Source: Mycobacterium sp. ELW1
Lineage (GTDB): Bacteria; Actinomycetota; Actinomycetes; Mycobacteriales; Mycobacteriaceae
DNA length: 64,000 nucleotides
Assembly (NCBI RefSeq): GCF_008329905.1
Contig: NZ_CP032155.1
Span: 3,472,001 to 3,536,000, forward strand
Reading direction: 5' to 3'
Shown: in pieces, positions 53,368 to 63,149 of the stretch
Position numbering within the stretch: the stretch's first letter is position 1
Layout of the letters: each line of letters starts with the position of its first letter
Position numbers and translations under genes: made by a program
Notes under the pieces: generated by a model
The model's database searches: none
What the model was told of the DNA's origin: nothing
The model's input: only the letters and a program-made list of their open reading frames with translations

Positions 53368-53922
53368 ATGAGCAACGAACTCTCCGGCAAGAAGATCGCA
53401 TTCCTGGTCGCCCCCGAGGGCATCGAGCAGGTCGAACTGACCAAGCCATGGGAGGCCGTCGAGCAGGCCGGCGGCACCCCGGAACTGGTGTCGACCGAGG
53501 TCGGCAAGGTCCAGGCGTTCAACCACCTCACCCCGGCCGACACCTTCGAGGCGGACAAGACTGCCGACGCCGTCTCGGCGTCCGACTACGACGGTCTGGT
53601 GCTGCCCGGCGGGGTGGCCAACCCCGATCTCCTGCGCACCAACTCGTCGGCGGTCGACTTCGTCAAAGGCTTCTTCGACGCAGGCAAGCCGGTGGGCGTG
53701 ATCTGCCACGGACCGTGGACCCTCATCGAAGCCGACGTGGTCGAGGGCCGCCAGATCACCTCGTGGCCGAGCGTGCAGACCGATCTGCGCAACGCCGGGG
53801 CCGAGTGGGTGGACCAGGAAGTCGTGGTGTGCACCGGCGGCCCGAACACGCTGATCTCCAGCCGCAAGCCCGACGATCTGCCGGCGTTCTGCGGGCAACT
53901 GGTCGAGACGTTCGCCGGCTAG
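53368..53922 (+). CDS. DJ-1/PfpI family protein
   Basis: A 184-residue class I glutamine amidotransferase-like protein: KKIAFLVAPEGIEQVELTKP, YDGLVLPGGVANPDLLRTN, and the nucleophile elbow VGVICHGPWTLIEAD with its Cys-His pair. Members act as proteases, deglycases or stress chaperones; which applies is not evident. ATG 53368 lies 29 bases after the GntR stop; it may share that transcript. It converges on ribD with a four-base overlap. Confidence 0.92.
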   Translation: MSNELSGKKIAFLVAPEGIEQVELTKPWEAVEQAGGTPELVSTEVGKVQAFNHLTPADTFEADKTADAVSASDYDGLVLPGGVANPDLLRTNSSAVDFVKGFFDAGKPVGVICHGPWTLIEADVVEGRQITSWPSVQTDLRNAGAEWVDQEVVVCTGGPNTLISSRKPDDLPAFCGQLVETFAG

Positions 53923-54938
53923 GCGGGCACCAGGCTCAGCAGCAGGTCCGGACCGATCCGGTCGACACCGTCGTACCGCCAGCGCAGCGCTCGCGCGATG
54001 CTGGGCACGCCGACGTCGTCGACGGCGGTGACCGGACCACCGAGCAGGATCGGGCCGACATAAGCCAGGATCCGGTCGATCACCCCGGCCCGCAGGAATG
54101 CGCCGGCCAGCGTCGGCCCGCCCTCGAGCAGCACATCGGTGCGGTCGGACAGTGCCTGGATCACCTCGTGCGGATCATGGGTGCGGATCACCATGGTGTG
54201 CGAATCCTCGTTGAGCACATTGGCTTCCGGCGAAATCTCCCGCATGCCGACCACCACGCGCAGCGGCTGACGCTCGGCGAGCCCACCGCCGGGCAGCCGG
54301 GCCGTCAGCGTCGGATCGTCGATGTCCACCGTGCCGGTGCCGACGACGATCGCGTCGCATGCCGCGCGGCGGACGTGCAGGTCGGCGCGAGCCGCCTCAC
54401 TGGTGATCCACTGCGAGGACCCGTCCGCGGCGGCGCTGCGCCCGTCCACGCTGGTGGCGAATTTCCAGGTGACGTGCGGACGCCCGGCCCGCTGCTTGTG
54501 CAGCCATTCCCGCAGTGGGCCGGCGGCCACCTCGTCGGCGCACACCCCGGCGACGACGTCGATTCCGGCGCCGCGCAGGCGATCAGCACCTCCGGAGGCC
54601 ACCGGGTTGGGATCGGCGACGGCGTACACCACGGTGGCCACCCCGGCCTGGATCAGGGCATCGACGCAGGGCGGAGTGCGTCCATGGTGGTTGCACGGTT
54701 CGAGGGTGACGACGGCGGTGCCGCCGCTCGCCCGCTCCCCCGCCTCCCGCAGCGCGACCACCTCGGCGTGCGGGCCACCGGTCGGCGTTGTTCCTCCGAC
54801 GCCGACGACTTCACCCTCGGCACTCAGAATGACCGCTCCCACAGGCGGATTCGGATACGTCGAGCCTTTGACCCGCTGCGCCTGATCGATGGCCAGCCGC
54901 ATCGCGGCGTCGACCTCCGCCGACGTGGGTGCGGTCAT
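53919..54938 (-). CDS. ribD: Bifunctional diaminohydroxyphosphoribosylaminopyrimidine deaminase / reductase
   Basis: Second and third steps of riboflavin synthesis after GTP cyclohydrolase II. The 339-residue protein has a zinc deaminase domain ([28 protein letters not shown]) and a C-terminal reductase domain ([34 protein letters not shown]). Both halves look complete. ATG 54938 overlaps the rpe stop (ATGA). Confidence 0.96.
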   Translation of the reverse strand: MTAPTSAEVDAAMRLAIDQAQRVKGSTYPNPPVGAVILSAEGEVVGVGGTTPTGGPHAEVVALREAGERASGGTAVVTLEPCNHHGRTPPCVDALIQAGVATVVYAVADPNPVASGGADRLRGAGIDVVAGVCADEVAAGPLREWLHKQRAGRPHVTWKFATSVDGRSAAADGSSQWITSEAARADLHVRRAACDAIVVGTGTVDIDDPTLTARLPGGGLAERQPLRVVVGMREISPEANVLNEDSHTMVIRTHDPHEVIQALSDRTDVLLEGGPTLAGAFLRAGVIDRILAYVGPILLGGPVTAVDDVGVPSIARALRWRYDGVDRIGPDLLLSLVPA

Positions 54939-55618
54939 ATGCGCAGATGCTGCGACGCGGTCGCGGCCTGCCTGCGCAATGCCTCGACCGCAGCGGCCGG
55001 GTCACCGGCGCCGTAGACCGCCGACCCGGCGACGAAGCAGTCGACGCCGGCCTCGGCGGCTTGCTCGATAGTGTCCGCGTTGATGCCGCCGTCGATCTCC
55101 ACCAGGATCGTCAGCTCGCCCGAGTCGACCAGCCGGCGCGCGGTCGCGACCTTGGACAGCACCTCCGCGATGAAGCTCTGGCCGCCGAAGCCCGGCTCGA
55201 CCGACATCACCAGCAGCGTGTCGAAGTCGCGCAGGATGTCCAGGTACGGCTCCAGCGGGGTGCCCGGCTTGACCGACAGGCCGGCCTTGGCTCCTGCGGC
55301 GCGAATGTCACGGGCCACCGCGACCGGGTTGTCGGTCGCCTCGGCGTGGAACGTCACGTTGTACGCGCCGGCCTCGGCGTAGCCGGGCGCCCAGCGGTCC
55401 GGATCGTCGATCATCAGATGGCAGTCCATCGGGATGTCGGTCGCCGCCAGCAGGCTCTCCACCACCGGCAGACCCAACGTGAGGTTGGGGACGAAGTGGC
55501 CGTCCATCACGTCGACGTGCAGCCAGTCGGCGCCCTCGACCGCGGCGGCCTCCTCGGCCAGGCGCGCGAAGTCGGCGGACAGGATCGACGGGGCGATCAG
55601 GGGTCGCATGGCAGCCAT
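54935..55618 (-). CDS. rpe: Ribulose-phosphate 3-epimerase
   Basis: TIM-barrel epimerase of 227 residues interconverting ribulose- and xylulose-5-phosphate. [28 protein letters not shown] (metal His and catalytic Asp), [23 protein letters not shown] (phosphate loop) and [11 protein letters not shown] are present. ATG 55618 overlaps the rsmB stop (TAATG); ATG 55609 is an alternative. Supplies the same pathway as the tkt operon at the other end of the window. Confidence 0.96.
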   Translation of the reverse strand: MAAMRPLIAPSILSADFARLAEEAAAVEGADWLHVDVMDGHFVPNLTLGLPVVESLLAATDIPMDCHLMIDDPDRWAPGYAEAGAYNVTFHAEATDNPVAVARDIRAAGAKAGLSVKPGTPLEPYLDILRDFDTLLVMSVEPGFGGQSFIAEVLSKVATARRLVDSGELTILVEIDGGINADTIEQAAEAGVDCFVAGSAVYGAGDPAAAVEALRRQAATASQHLRI

Positions 55619-57111
55619 TAAACAGTCTTCTGCAGAGCGGCCGCGAACATGGCGTCGGTGCCGTGCCGGTGCGGCCACAGCTGCACGTGCGGACCGTCGC
55701 CGAGTTGGTCGGCCGGGGCGAACAGTGGCCGGGTGTCCAGCGCGGTGACCGGATGGCGGCGCAGCGCATCGGAGACCACCCCGACGGTCTCGGCCAAGTG
55801 CGGGGAACAGGTCGCATAGAGCACCACGCCGCCCGGGCGGACCAGGGCGATCGCGGCAGCCAGCAATTCGCGCTGCAGCTTGGCCAGCACCGGTACGTCG
55901 CCCGGGGTGCGGCGCCAGCGGGCCTCCGGGCGGCGACGCAACGCTCCCAGCCCGGTGCACGGCGCGTCGACCAGTACGCGGTCGAAGCTGCCGGGCTGCA
56001 GCGCCGACTCCCGGCCGTCGACGCGCAGCACCTCGACGGGCAGGCCGCGGGTGTTCTGCTCGACCAGCCCGGCCCGGCGCAACGCCGGCTCGATCGCGGT
56101 GACCGTGCCGCCCTGCTGCGCGGCGATCGCAGCGATCAGCGCGGTTTTGCCGCCCGGGCCCGAGCACAGGTCCAGCCACCGGCCGCCGTCGTCGCCGACC
56201 AGTGGGGCCAGCGTCAGCGCCCGGGCCACCAGCTGGCTGCCCTCGTCCTGCACCAGCGCCTTGTCCTCGCGCACCGCCGCCAGCCGGCCCGGGTCCCCGC
56301 CGCCCAGGTACACCGCGTACGGCGAGTAGCGGCCGACCGTCCCATCGACGGCGGCGGCCAGCTCTTCGGCGGTCAGCACACCGGGGCGCGCCGCCAGGTG
56401 CACACCGGGGCGGGCGTTGTCGGCGGCCAGGGCCGCGTCCAGCTCGCCGGCGCGGGCGCCGAGCGCATCGGCGAACGACTGCGCGATCCAGCGTGGGTGG
56501 GCGTTGACGAACGCCAGGTGACCGACCGGGTCCGTGTCCTTGGACGGGGCCAGTTCGGCCACCCAGCCGGCCTCGTCGCGGCCGGAGATGGTGCGCAACA
56601 CGCCGTTGACGAAACCTGCTCGGACACTGTCGAATTCGATGCCGGCCTGCTCGACGGTGGTGGACACTGCGGCATGTTCGGCGACGTTGGTGCGCAGCAG
56701 CTGATAGGTGCCGAGGCGCAACAGGTCCAGCAGCACCGGGTCGATCTGCTCGATGGGGCGTCCCGCGGCGGCCGCGATCACGGCGTCCAGCAGACCCATG
56801 GTGCGGCAGCTGCCGTACGCGAGTTCGGTGGCGAATGCCGCATCGCGACCGTGGATGCCGCGCTCGGCCAGCATCGACGGCAGCACCAAGTTCGCGTAGG
56901 CATCCCGTTCCGACACCGCGCGCAACACGTCGAACGCCGCCTGACGCGCCGGATCCAGCGGGGTGCGCCGGGGGCGGCGCGGTGGCCGTTGCTGGGCACG
57001 ATCCCGTCCCGGCGGCGCTCCGGTGCGGTCCCGTTTCTGGCCGGAGCCATCTTGAAAACGCTTGCCGCCCTGCGGTTTATCGCGCCCCCCGCGCTGCGGT
57101 CGGTCAGTCAT
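55618..57111 (-). CDS. rsmB: 16S rRNA m5C967 methyltransferase RsmB/Fmu
   Basis: A 497-residue RNA methyltransferase. A basic N-terminal tail precedes a NusB-like RNA-binding domain ([40 protein letters not shown]) and a Rossmann SAM domain: [35 protein letters not shown] and [10 protein letters not shown], the last two bearing the paired Cys of m5C enzymes. ATG 57111 overlaps the fmt stop (ATGA). Confidence 0.95.
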   Translation of the reverse strand: MTDRPQRGGRDKPQGGKRFQDGSGQKRDRTGAPPGRDRAQQRPPRRPRRTPLDPARQAAFDVLRAVSERDAYANLVLPSMLAERGIHGRDAAFATELAYGSCRTMGLLDAVIAAAAGRPIEQIDPVLLDLLRLGTYQLLRTNVAEHAAVSTTVEQAGIEFDSVRAGFVNGVLRTISGRDEAGWVAELAPSKDTDPVGHLAFVNAHPRWIAQSFADALGARAGELDAALAADNARPGVHLAARPGVLTAEELAAAVDGTVGRYSPYAVYLGGGDPGRLAAVREDKALVQDEGSQLVARALTLAPLVGDDGGRWLDLCSGPGGKTALIAAIAAQQGGTVTAIEPALRRAGLVEQNTRGLPVEVLRVDGRESALQPGSFDRVLVDAPCTGLGALRRRPEARWRRTPGDVPVLAKLQRELLAAAIALVRPGGVVLYATCSPHLAETVGVVSDALRRHPVTALDTRPLFAPADQLGDGPHVQLWPHRHGTDAMFAAALQKTV

Positions 57112-58037
57112 GACGCCCGCACCGTCGCGTCGAGCCGGGCACCGCGGGCCCAGTCCGCCGCGTTCATGAGCTTCTTACCGGGCGGCTGTACCTGGCCCAG
57201 CAGAACCGGCTGCGACCCGGTACCGACGCGGACCCCGGACCGGTCCACCGTCATCTCCCCCGGCGGCAACGCCGGCGCCGCCTCGTCGACGCTGACCGGG
57301 CCGACCTTGACTCGCAGGTCGCCGATCATCGTCCACGCTCCGGGATTGGGGGTGACCGCGCGGATCCGGCGGTCGACGACGTGAGCGGGCAGGTCCCAGG
57401 AGATCCGCGCCTGCTCCACAGTGATCTTCGGCGCCACGCTGATCCCCTCGGCGGGCTGGGGCACCGGCGTCAGGGTTCCGTCGCCGATTCCGTCGAGTGT
57501 CGCCTCCAACAGCCCCGCGCCCGAGACCGCCAGCCGGTCCAGCAGGTCACCGGAGGTGTCGGTAGGTCGCACCGACTCGGTGACCACGCCGTACACCGGT
57601 CCGGAGTCCAGGCTCGGTTCGATCAGGAAAGTCGTTGCGCCGGTGACGGAGTCGCCGGCCGCGATAGCGGCCTGCACGGGCGCCGCGCCGCGCCAGGCGG
57701 GCAGCAGCGAGAAGTGCAGGTTGATCCAGCCGTGCGGGGGAACCGCGAGCAACGCCTCGGACAACAGCGCTCCGTAGGCCACCACCGCGCAGCACTCCGG
57801 CGCCAGCTCGGTCAGCTCGGCGATGAACTCCGGCGAGTTGGGCCGCGCCGGGCGTAGCACCGGGATCCCCGCCTCGTCGGCCAGCCGCGCCACCGGTGAC
57901 GGTGCGGGTTTGCCGCGGCGTCCGGCCGCCGCGTCCGGACGGGTGAGCACGGCGATCACCTCATGGCGTGGTGAGTCGATCAGCCGCTGCAGCGACGGCA
58001 GGGCCGGTTCTGGTGTGCCGGCGAAAACGATTCGCAT
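57108..58037 (-). CDS. fmt: Methionyl-tRNA formyltransferase
   Basis: Formylates initiator Met-tRNA. The 309 residues show [20 protein letters not shown] at the start, [20 protein letters not shown] with the catalytic Asn/His, and [15 protein letters not shown] with the catalytic Asp, then a C-terminal tRNA-contact OB-like domain. ATG 58037. It leads the fmt-rsmB-rpe-ribD operon; the LemA gene ends four bases upstream, so transcription may come from there too. Confidence 0.97.
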   Translation of the reverse strand: MRIVFAGTPEPALPSLQRLIDSPRHEVIAVLTRPDAAAGRRGKPAPSPVARLADEAGIPVLRPARPNSPEFIAELTELAPECCAVVAYGALLSEALLAVPPHGWINLHFSLLPAWRGAAPVQAAIAAGDSVTGATTFLIEPSLDSGPVYGVVTESVRPTDTSGDLLDRLAVSGAGLLEATLDGIGDGTLTPVPQPAEGISVAPKITVEQARISWDLPAHVVDRRIRAVTPNPGAWTMIGDLRVKVGPVSVDEAAPALPPGEMTVDRSGVRVGTGSQPVLLGQVQPPGKKLMNAADWARGARLDATVRAS

Positions 58038-58041
58038 ACCT

Positions 58042-58578
58042 CTACTTTGGCACCTGGTAGAACTCGCGCTGCGACACCCCGGCCATCCCGGCCACGAACA
58101 TCGTCGGAATCGTGGTGATCAGCCGGTTCGAGGTGGCCACAGCGTCGTTGTAGTACTGCCGGGCGAACGCCAGCTTGTCCTCGGTGTCGGCGAGGTTCTG
58201 CTGCAGATTGAGGAAGTTGCTCGAGGAGTTCAGTTGCGGGTACGTCTGGCCCAGCGCCAGCACCTGACCGACCGCAGTGTCGAATTCTTTCTCAGCCGAA
58301 CTCCGTTGCGCCACAGACTTTCCCGAGGTCGCAGCCGCCAGAGCGGTCTGCGCGTCGGCGACGTGGTCCAGGATCGCCTTCTCGTGCGCCGCGAAGGCCT
58401 GGACGGTCTGCACCAGGCTGGGGATCAACGACGCCCGCCGGGTGAGCTGAACGTCGATGCCACCCAACGCCTCGTCGACCCGGACGTCGGCGGCGCGAAC
58501 TTTGTTGTAGCCCAGCACAAATCCGATCAGCACCAGGACCGCGAGCACCAGCACCACGATCAACACGAAGCTCACCAT
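58042..58578 (-). CDS. LemA family membrane protein
   Basis: A 178-residue protein with one N-terminal transmembrane helix ([20 protein letters not shown]), then the helical LemA domain ([71 protein letters not shown]). LemA proteins are linked with TPM/DUF2207 partners; function unclear. The start ATG overlaps the 3' end of the DUF2207 gene. Confidence 0.93.
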   Translation of the reverse strand: MVSFVLIVVLVLAVLVLIGFVLGYNKVRAADVRVDEALGGIDVQLTRRASLIPSLVQTVQAFAAHEKAILDHVADAQTALAAATSGKSVAQRSSAEKEFDTAVGQVLALGQTYPQLNSSSNFLNLQQNLADTEDKLAFARQYYNDAVATSNRLITTIPTMFVAGMAGVSQREFYQVPK

Positions 58579-60374
58579 GATCCGCCTCCTCCCCCGCCAC
58601 CGCCGCCGCCTCCTCCGCCGCCGCCCCCACCGCCGCCACTGCTGGACGACGAGGAGGACTGCGAGGCGGTGTAGGCGCCGATCGACGACGACAACGCCGA
58701 CTCGAAGCTGTCGAAACTAGCACCCCCGCTGGTCGCGGCATGCCAACTGGTGCCCGACGACGAGTGATACCAGTCCGGCTGCGGATCGACCTGACCGGTC
58801 GCGGTCTGGTACTTGCGTGCCCACAGCGCGGCCACCCCGCCGGCCACCGCAAACGGGATATAGGCGGTGTAGAGGTCCTTGCGGGCGGCGAAGTCGAAGC
58901 GCGACTCGGCCGAGTCGGTGGCCAGCATCCGGTGGAAGCCGCCGACCTGCGACCACAGTTCGCGCCCCGCGGCGGTGCGCCTGCTGCCCACGCCGTCGGT
59001 CCAGGATCTGGACGACTGCAGGAAGAACAGCGCGAACGGCAGGCCCCACAGGGTGAACGGCGCCCAGACGAAGGCGCAGACGGCCAGCACGAGGGCCAGG
59101 AAGTTGAAGAACCGCAGCCAGAGCTCCTTGGAGCGTTTGACCATCAGCCCGTCGAACGCCCATTTCTTGACCGACGCGGCCATGTCCTCCTTGGCCTTGG
59201 ACAGCTTCTTGCCTGCCGTCACGGTGCCGTTGGCGTCGAAGCGGGCGTCGGGTCCGATGATCTTGAGTGCGCCGCCGACGTCGATGCTGACCGGGTCGAC
59301 ATCGGCCCACGCCGCGGCAGGAGCACTGCCGGTGATGGTCCACTTCTTGTCGCTGACCTGGTGCAGGGTGATCAGCTTGCGCTCGGCGAGGTAGAACAGG
59401 GTCGCGGTCAGCCCGTTGGCCGGAACCTTCTCGGTGCGGATGTATTCGCATTGCACCGGCCCCAGGCCGGGCGGCGGCGCGTACTGCAGCGGAAACCCGG
59501 GTGGGGTCTCGACCGTCGTCCGCCACCACAGGTAGGCGCCCAGCGCGGCGGCCACCGACGTCCCGAGCAGCCACAGCACCAGCGGCAGCGAGCGGCCCAG
59601 CACCGGGTCCCACCGGTAGGACCACGGCAGTTCAGCGCGCGGTGGGGTGGGTACGTCCACTCCGGCGCGCACGGTCACCGGCGTCCGCGGATCCAGGTTG
59701 CTGGCCGCCAGGCGGATCCGGTCACCGCTGACGGTGAGGTCGTCGCAGGCACGGCCGACGCCGTAGCCGACCGAGCACTGGGCGCCGCTGACGCCACCGG
59801 GCAGCGTGACCGAGATGTCGGCCCGCTCGATGACGTTGTTCCAGCCCGGGGCAACGACATTCCAGAAGAACGCCGACCGCGACGACGGGTCACCGGTCGA
59901 CGACGCGAATGTCTTGCCTGCGCCGGTGTCACCGGGGTCGAGGACGCCGTCGATGCTGTAGCGGATCCGGTAGACGTGGGTGCCGTAGTCGAGGTAACTG
60001 TTCGGATCGCCGATCTTGGCCACCCGGAACCGTTTTCCGCCCTCCCACGACAGTGCGTAGGGCACCGGGCGGTCGTCGAGAAGGATCTCGCTGACGTGAG
60101 GTGGCTGGCGGACCCGCGGGCTGTTGACGTTTGCGACGTCCCAGTACCGGAAGATGCCGTGCCGCCCGCTGGGGAACCGGCCGGTGATGATCTCGGTGGC
60201 GTCCAGCCTGCCGTTGGCGTCGACGACGAACTCGGCCTGGTAATCGGTGATGACCACCGGATCCGACGGCGGGCTGCCCTGCGAGCCGCCGGTGAGCACC
60301 AGCGGCCACAACAACCCAATGACGATGAGCAGCAAAACGATCGAGAGCCGGATGATCCGGCCGGTCAATTTCAT
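58572..60374 (-). CDS. DUF2207 membrane protein with polyglycine tail
   Basis: A 600-residue protein: an N-terminal signal or anchor helix (LSIVLLLIVIGLLWPLVL), an extracellular DUF2207 beta domain (YQAEFVVDANGRLDATEIIT, SWEGGKRFRVAKIGDPNSYL), a helix near 275 (LPLVLWLLGTSVAAALGAYL), a soluble central region, and a helical pair (FFNFLALVLAVCAFVWAPFT). The C-terminus is Ser-rich, then exactly 19 consecutive Gly codons (58581-58637), then Ser-Trp-stop. ATG 60374. Overlaps LemA by seven bases, so both are translated together. Confidence 0.93.
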   Translation of the reverse strand: MKLTGRIIRLSIVLLLIVIGLLWPLVLTGGSQGSPPSDPVVITDYQAEFVVDANGRLDATEIITGRFPSGRHGIFRYWDVANVNSPRVRQPPHVSEILLDDRPVPYALSWEGGKRFRVAKIGDPNSYLDYGTHVYRIRYSIDGVLDPGDTGAGKTFASSTGDPSSRSAFFWNVVAPGWNNVIERADISVTLPGGVSGAQCSVGYGVGRACDDLTVSGDRIRLAASNLDPRTPVTVRAGVDVPTPPRAELPWSYRWDPVLGRSLPLVLWLLGTSVAAALGAYLWWRTTVETPPGFPLQYAPPPGLGPVQCEYIRTEKVPANGLTATLFYLAERKLITLHQVSDKKWTITGSAPAAAWADVDPVSIDVGGALKIIGPDARFDANGTVTAGKKLSKAKEDMAASVKKWAFDGLMVKRSKELWLRFFNFLALVLAVCAFVWAPFTLWGLPFALFFLQSSRSWTDGVGSRRTAAGRELWSQVGGFHRMLATDSAESRFDFAARKDLYTAYIPFAVAGGVAALWARKYQTATGQVDPQPDWYHSSSGTSWHAATSGGASFDSFESALSSSIGAYTASQSSSSSSSGGGGGGGGGGGGGGGGGGGSW

Positions 60375-60399
60375 CTCGCCTCCCCCGTTTCGTCGGGGT

Positions 60400-62397
60400 T
60401 CACCCTATGTGCAAAGGATCGATCTGTACCCGAACTGCCTCGTGGTCGTGCCGGGCGCTGGCGATCGCGATGGCGCTGCGCAATGAGGCGGCCAGCGCCA
60501 GACCCTCATCCCGGCCGACCCGCACCAGCATGCGGATGACGGGTTCACCGGGGGCGGTGGCGGGTGGGCGGCGGACTCCCGGCGGCAGATCGACGGGCCC
60601 GAGCTGGTCGGCGTCCTCGGGCAGCTCGGCATGGTCGAGCAGCGCGCCGACCGCGGCCGCGCCGCCGTCGATGGCGGCCATGTGCACGCACGGCGGCAGC
60701 CCGACCTCGGCGCGGGCCTCCACCTCGGCTTCGGCGTGACCGACCGGATCCCACTTGATCAGCGCCTGCACGGTCGGGATGGCTGATTCGGCGACCACCG
60801 CCACCACGCCGCCGTCGCCGCGGGGCCGTACCTGCGCGGCAGCGCCCATCCAGCGTCGCAGGGTGTCCTCGGCTGCCCGCAGGTCCTGGCGGCCCAGCAG
60901 TGCCCAGCTGTCCAGCAGCAGCGCGGCGCCGTAACCGCCCCGCACCCGGGGTTCGGCGCCGGGGGTGGCGACGACGAGGGCCGGCCCCGGCTCGATCTCG
61001 GTGTGCACGGCGTCGCCCGCCGAGGTGATCACCGTGGTGCCCGGGAAAGCCCGGCCCATCTCCTCGGCGGTCCTTCGCGCGCCGACGATGACGGCGCGGA
61101 TCGCGTCCGAGCCGCAGCGCCGGCAGCGCAGTGCGGTGTCCATCCGGCCGCACCAGCGGCACACCGCCCCGGCGGCGTCTCGCTCCGACAGCGACAACGG
61201 CCCCATGCAGTGCCGGCAGCGGGCGATCGTCCGGCACCGGGCGCAGGCCACCGACGGCACGTAGCCCCGCCGCGGCACCTGGATCAGCACCGGCGCCTCG
61301 CGTTCGAGTGCGCCGCGCGCAGCGCGCAGGGCCAGCGACGGCAGCCGGACCGAGCGGGCGGCCGGGTCGCGCTCCTCGGCGTAACCCTCGTCGTCGAGGG
61401 CGACCACCCGCGGCGCGGCCGCCCGGACCAGCGGGCGGGCCGCCACCAGGTCGTGCGCCCAGCCGCTGCGGACCAGCGCATGCGCCTCGGCGGTGCGGGC
61501 GTAGCCGCCGATCACCGCCGCGCAGCGCAGCTGATGCGCGCGCAGCATCGCTACTTCGCGGGCGTGCGGGTACGGGGCGCGGGGTTCGGCCAGGGTGTCG
61601 TCGCCGTCGTCCCAGACGATCACCAGACCGAGGCGCTCGACCGGGGCGAACACCGCGCTGCGGGTGCCGATGACCAGGCGGGCATGGCCGCGCAACGCCG
61701 ACAGCCAGCGCCGGTAGCGCGCCGACGGTCCGAGCCCTGCGGACAGCGCGACGACGGCGGCCGGGTCGATCCGGGCGGTGGCGGCTTGCCACAGCGCGTC
61801 GATGTCGCGCTGGTCGGGAACCACGGCCAGCACCCCGTAGCCCCCGCTGACCGCCGCCGCGGCGGCTTCGGCGATCCGGTCACACCACTGCTCACCGGGC
61901 AGCGCCTGCCAGACCGCGCGGGCGGCCCGGCCTTCGCTCAGGGCGGTCAGGAACTGGTCGCCGCGGCCGTAGCGGGCCCAGCCGGCCGGGTCGACCGGCT
62001 CGACCACGGGCAGCAGCGGCGCGTCGACCTGCGTCTTCTCGGCGCGGGCGTGGCGTGGCGGAATGGCCAGCCGCAGTACGTCCGGGCGGGTGCCCGCGTA
62101 GCGGGCAGCGACGGCGTCGACCAGCCTGCGGACTTCCGGGGTGAGCACCGGCTCGGCCGAGATCACCCGGTCCAGCCAACCCAATTGGCCGACGTGGTCG
62201 GTATCGGACCGTCGCTCGAGCACGAAGGCGTCGACCAGCCGGCCGTGGAAGCGGACCCGTACCCGTACCCCGGGCTGCGCGTCGTCGGACTGTTCGGCCG
62301 ACACCAGATAGTCGAACTCACGGTCCAGGTGCGGCACCGACAACATCGGCAGCACCCGGGCGATGGGTTCGTGCTCGGCGGCCCGCCGGATCGGCAT
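60400..62397 (-). CDS. priA: Primosomal protein N' (PriA), helicase-degenerate
   Basis: A 665-residue PriA-like protein. The N-terminal 3' DNA-binding domain (VLPMLSVPHLDREFDYLVSA) and the zinc-ribbon Cys cluster (CARCRTIARCRHCMGP, CRWCGR, CRRCGS) are present. The helicase core is not: where Walker A should be the sequence reads RAVWQALPGEQWCDRIAEA, and the DEAH-box region reads VIVWDDGDDTLAEPRAPY. It may act in replication restart as a loader rather than a motor. Such loss is known for actinobacterial PriA. ATG 62397. Confidence 0.92.
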   Translation of the reverse strand: MPIRRAAEHEPIARVLPMLSVPHLDREFDYLVSAEQSDDAQPGVRVRVRFHGRLVDAFVLERRSDTDHVGQLGWLDRVISAEPVLTPEVRRLVDAVAARYAGTRPDVLRLAIPPRHARAEKTQVDAPLLPVVEPVDPAGWARYGRGDQFLTALSEGRAARAVWQALPGEQWCDRIAEAAAAAVSGGYGVLAVVPDQRDIDALWQAATARIDPAAVVALSAGLGPSARYRRWLSALRGHARLVIGTRSAVFAPVERLGLVIVWDDGDDTLAEPRAPYPHAREVAMLRAHQLRCAAVIGGYARTAEAHALVRSGWAHDLVAARPLVRAAAPRVVALDDEGYAEERDPAARSVRLPSLALRAARGALEREAPVLIQVPRRGYVPSVACARCRTIARCRHCMGPLSLSERDAAGAVCRWCGRMDTALRCRRCGSDAIRAVIVGARRTAEEMGRAFPGTTVITSAGDAVHTEIEPGPALVVATPGAEPRVRGGYGAALLLDSWALLGRQDLRAAEDTLRRWMGAAAQVRPRGDGGVVAVVAESAIPTVQALIKWDPVGHAEAEVEARAEVGLPPCVHMAAIDGGAAAVGALLDHAELPEDADQLGPVDLPPGVRRPPATAPGEPVIRMLVRVGRDEGLALAASLRSAIAIASARHDHEAVRVQIDPLHIG

Positions 62398-62429
62398 CGT
62401 CGAAGACTATCGACGGGCCCGACAAACGT

Positions 62430-63149
62430 TTAGTCAGCCGCCGTCTTGGGGTGAGCCACGGCGCGGCCGAAGAAGAAGCCCGCCGTGATCAGCACCTGCG
62501 AGGTGGCGTACACCCACCAGATCGGGACTTCCAAGGCCTGCGAATCCAGCACGAAGCGGCCGATGCCGATCATCCCGTCGGAGATCGCGAAGCACACCGC
62601 TCCCAGTGCCGTCCACGGCGTGGGCAGCCGGGCCACCAGTGCCGCGCAGACCATGGCGGCCAGCACGGCCATGTAGACCATCACCGGGATGGTCAGCCCG
62701 TCGGACACCAGCCGCGGCCAGAACCGGACCAGCAAACCGACACACGCGACAACTACGACCGCCGACGCGAGCAGCCGCGGTGTGGTCGGTGCGCGCAGCG
62801 GCAGCAGCGCGCCCAGATAGCAGAGGTGGGCCACCAGGAACGAGCCGAGGCCCAGCACGAACGACGGCTGCCACCACGGCATCGCGAGGAAGAAGTCGCC
62901 GCCGGCCGAGAACAGCAGCGCCGCGACCAGCCAGCGCCGCTCCCGCACGTGCGGATGCCACAACGCGGCCACTGCCAGCAGCACGGCCATCAGTGCTTTG
63001 ACGGCGGGCTGGCCGGGGAAGCGGCCGGTGAGTTCAGCGTTCTCGGGCAGCCGCAGCGCCTCGACGGCCAGGAAGACGCCGTAGCCGACCGCGACGGCCG
63101 CACCGGCCGCCCACCATGTTGTCAGGGTGCGTAAGTACGGTGATTTCAT
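62430..63149 (-). CDS. Lysoplasmalogenase-like (YhhN/TMEM86 family) membrane protein
   Basis: A 239-residue membrane protein with about eight helices. [33 protein letters not shown] and [13 protein letters not shown] followed by [13 protein letters not shown] match the YhhN family, whose animal members hydrolyse lysoplasmalogen; here the two buried Asp (GGD, SDG) are kept. ATG 63149 shares the CATG tetramer with the start of the divergent esterase gene. No strong ribosome site is seen. It ends 32 bases upstream of the priA start, probably one transcript. Confidence 0.88.
   Translation of the reverse strand: MKSPYLRTLTTWWAAGAAVAVGYGVFLAVEALRLPENAELTGRFPGQPAVKALMAVLLAVAALWHPHVRERRWLVAALLFSAGGDFFLAMPWWQPSFVLGLGSFLVAHLCYLGALLPLRAPTTPRLLASAVVVVACVGLLVRFWPRLVSDGLTIPVMVYMAVLAAMVCAALVARLPTPWTALGAVCFAISDGMIGIGRFVLDSQALEVPIWWVYATSQVLITAGFFFGRAVAHPKTAAD

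Noticed and set aside
53448..55016. 522-codon plus-strand frame over DJ-1, ribD and rpe
   Set aside because: Spans three real genes in other frames and shows no domain.
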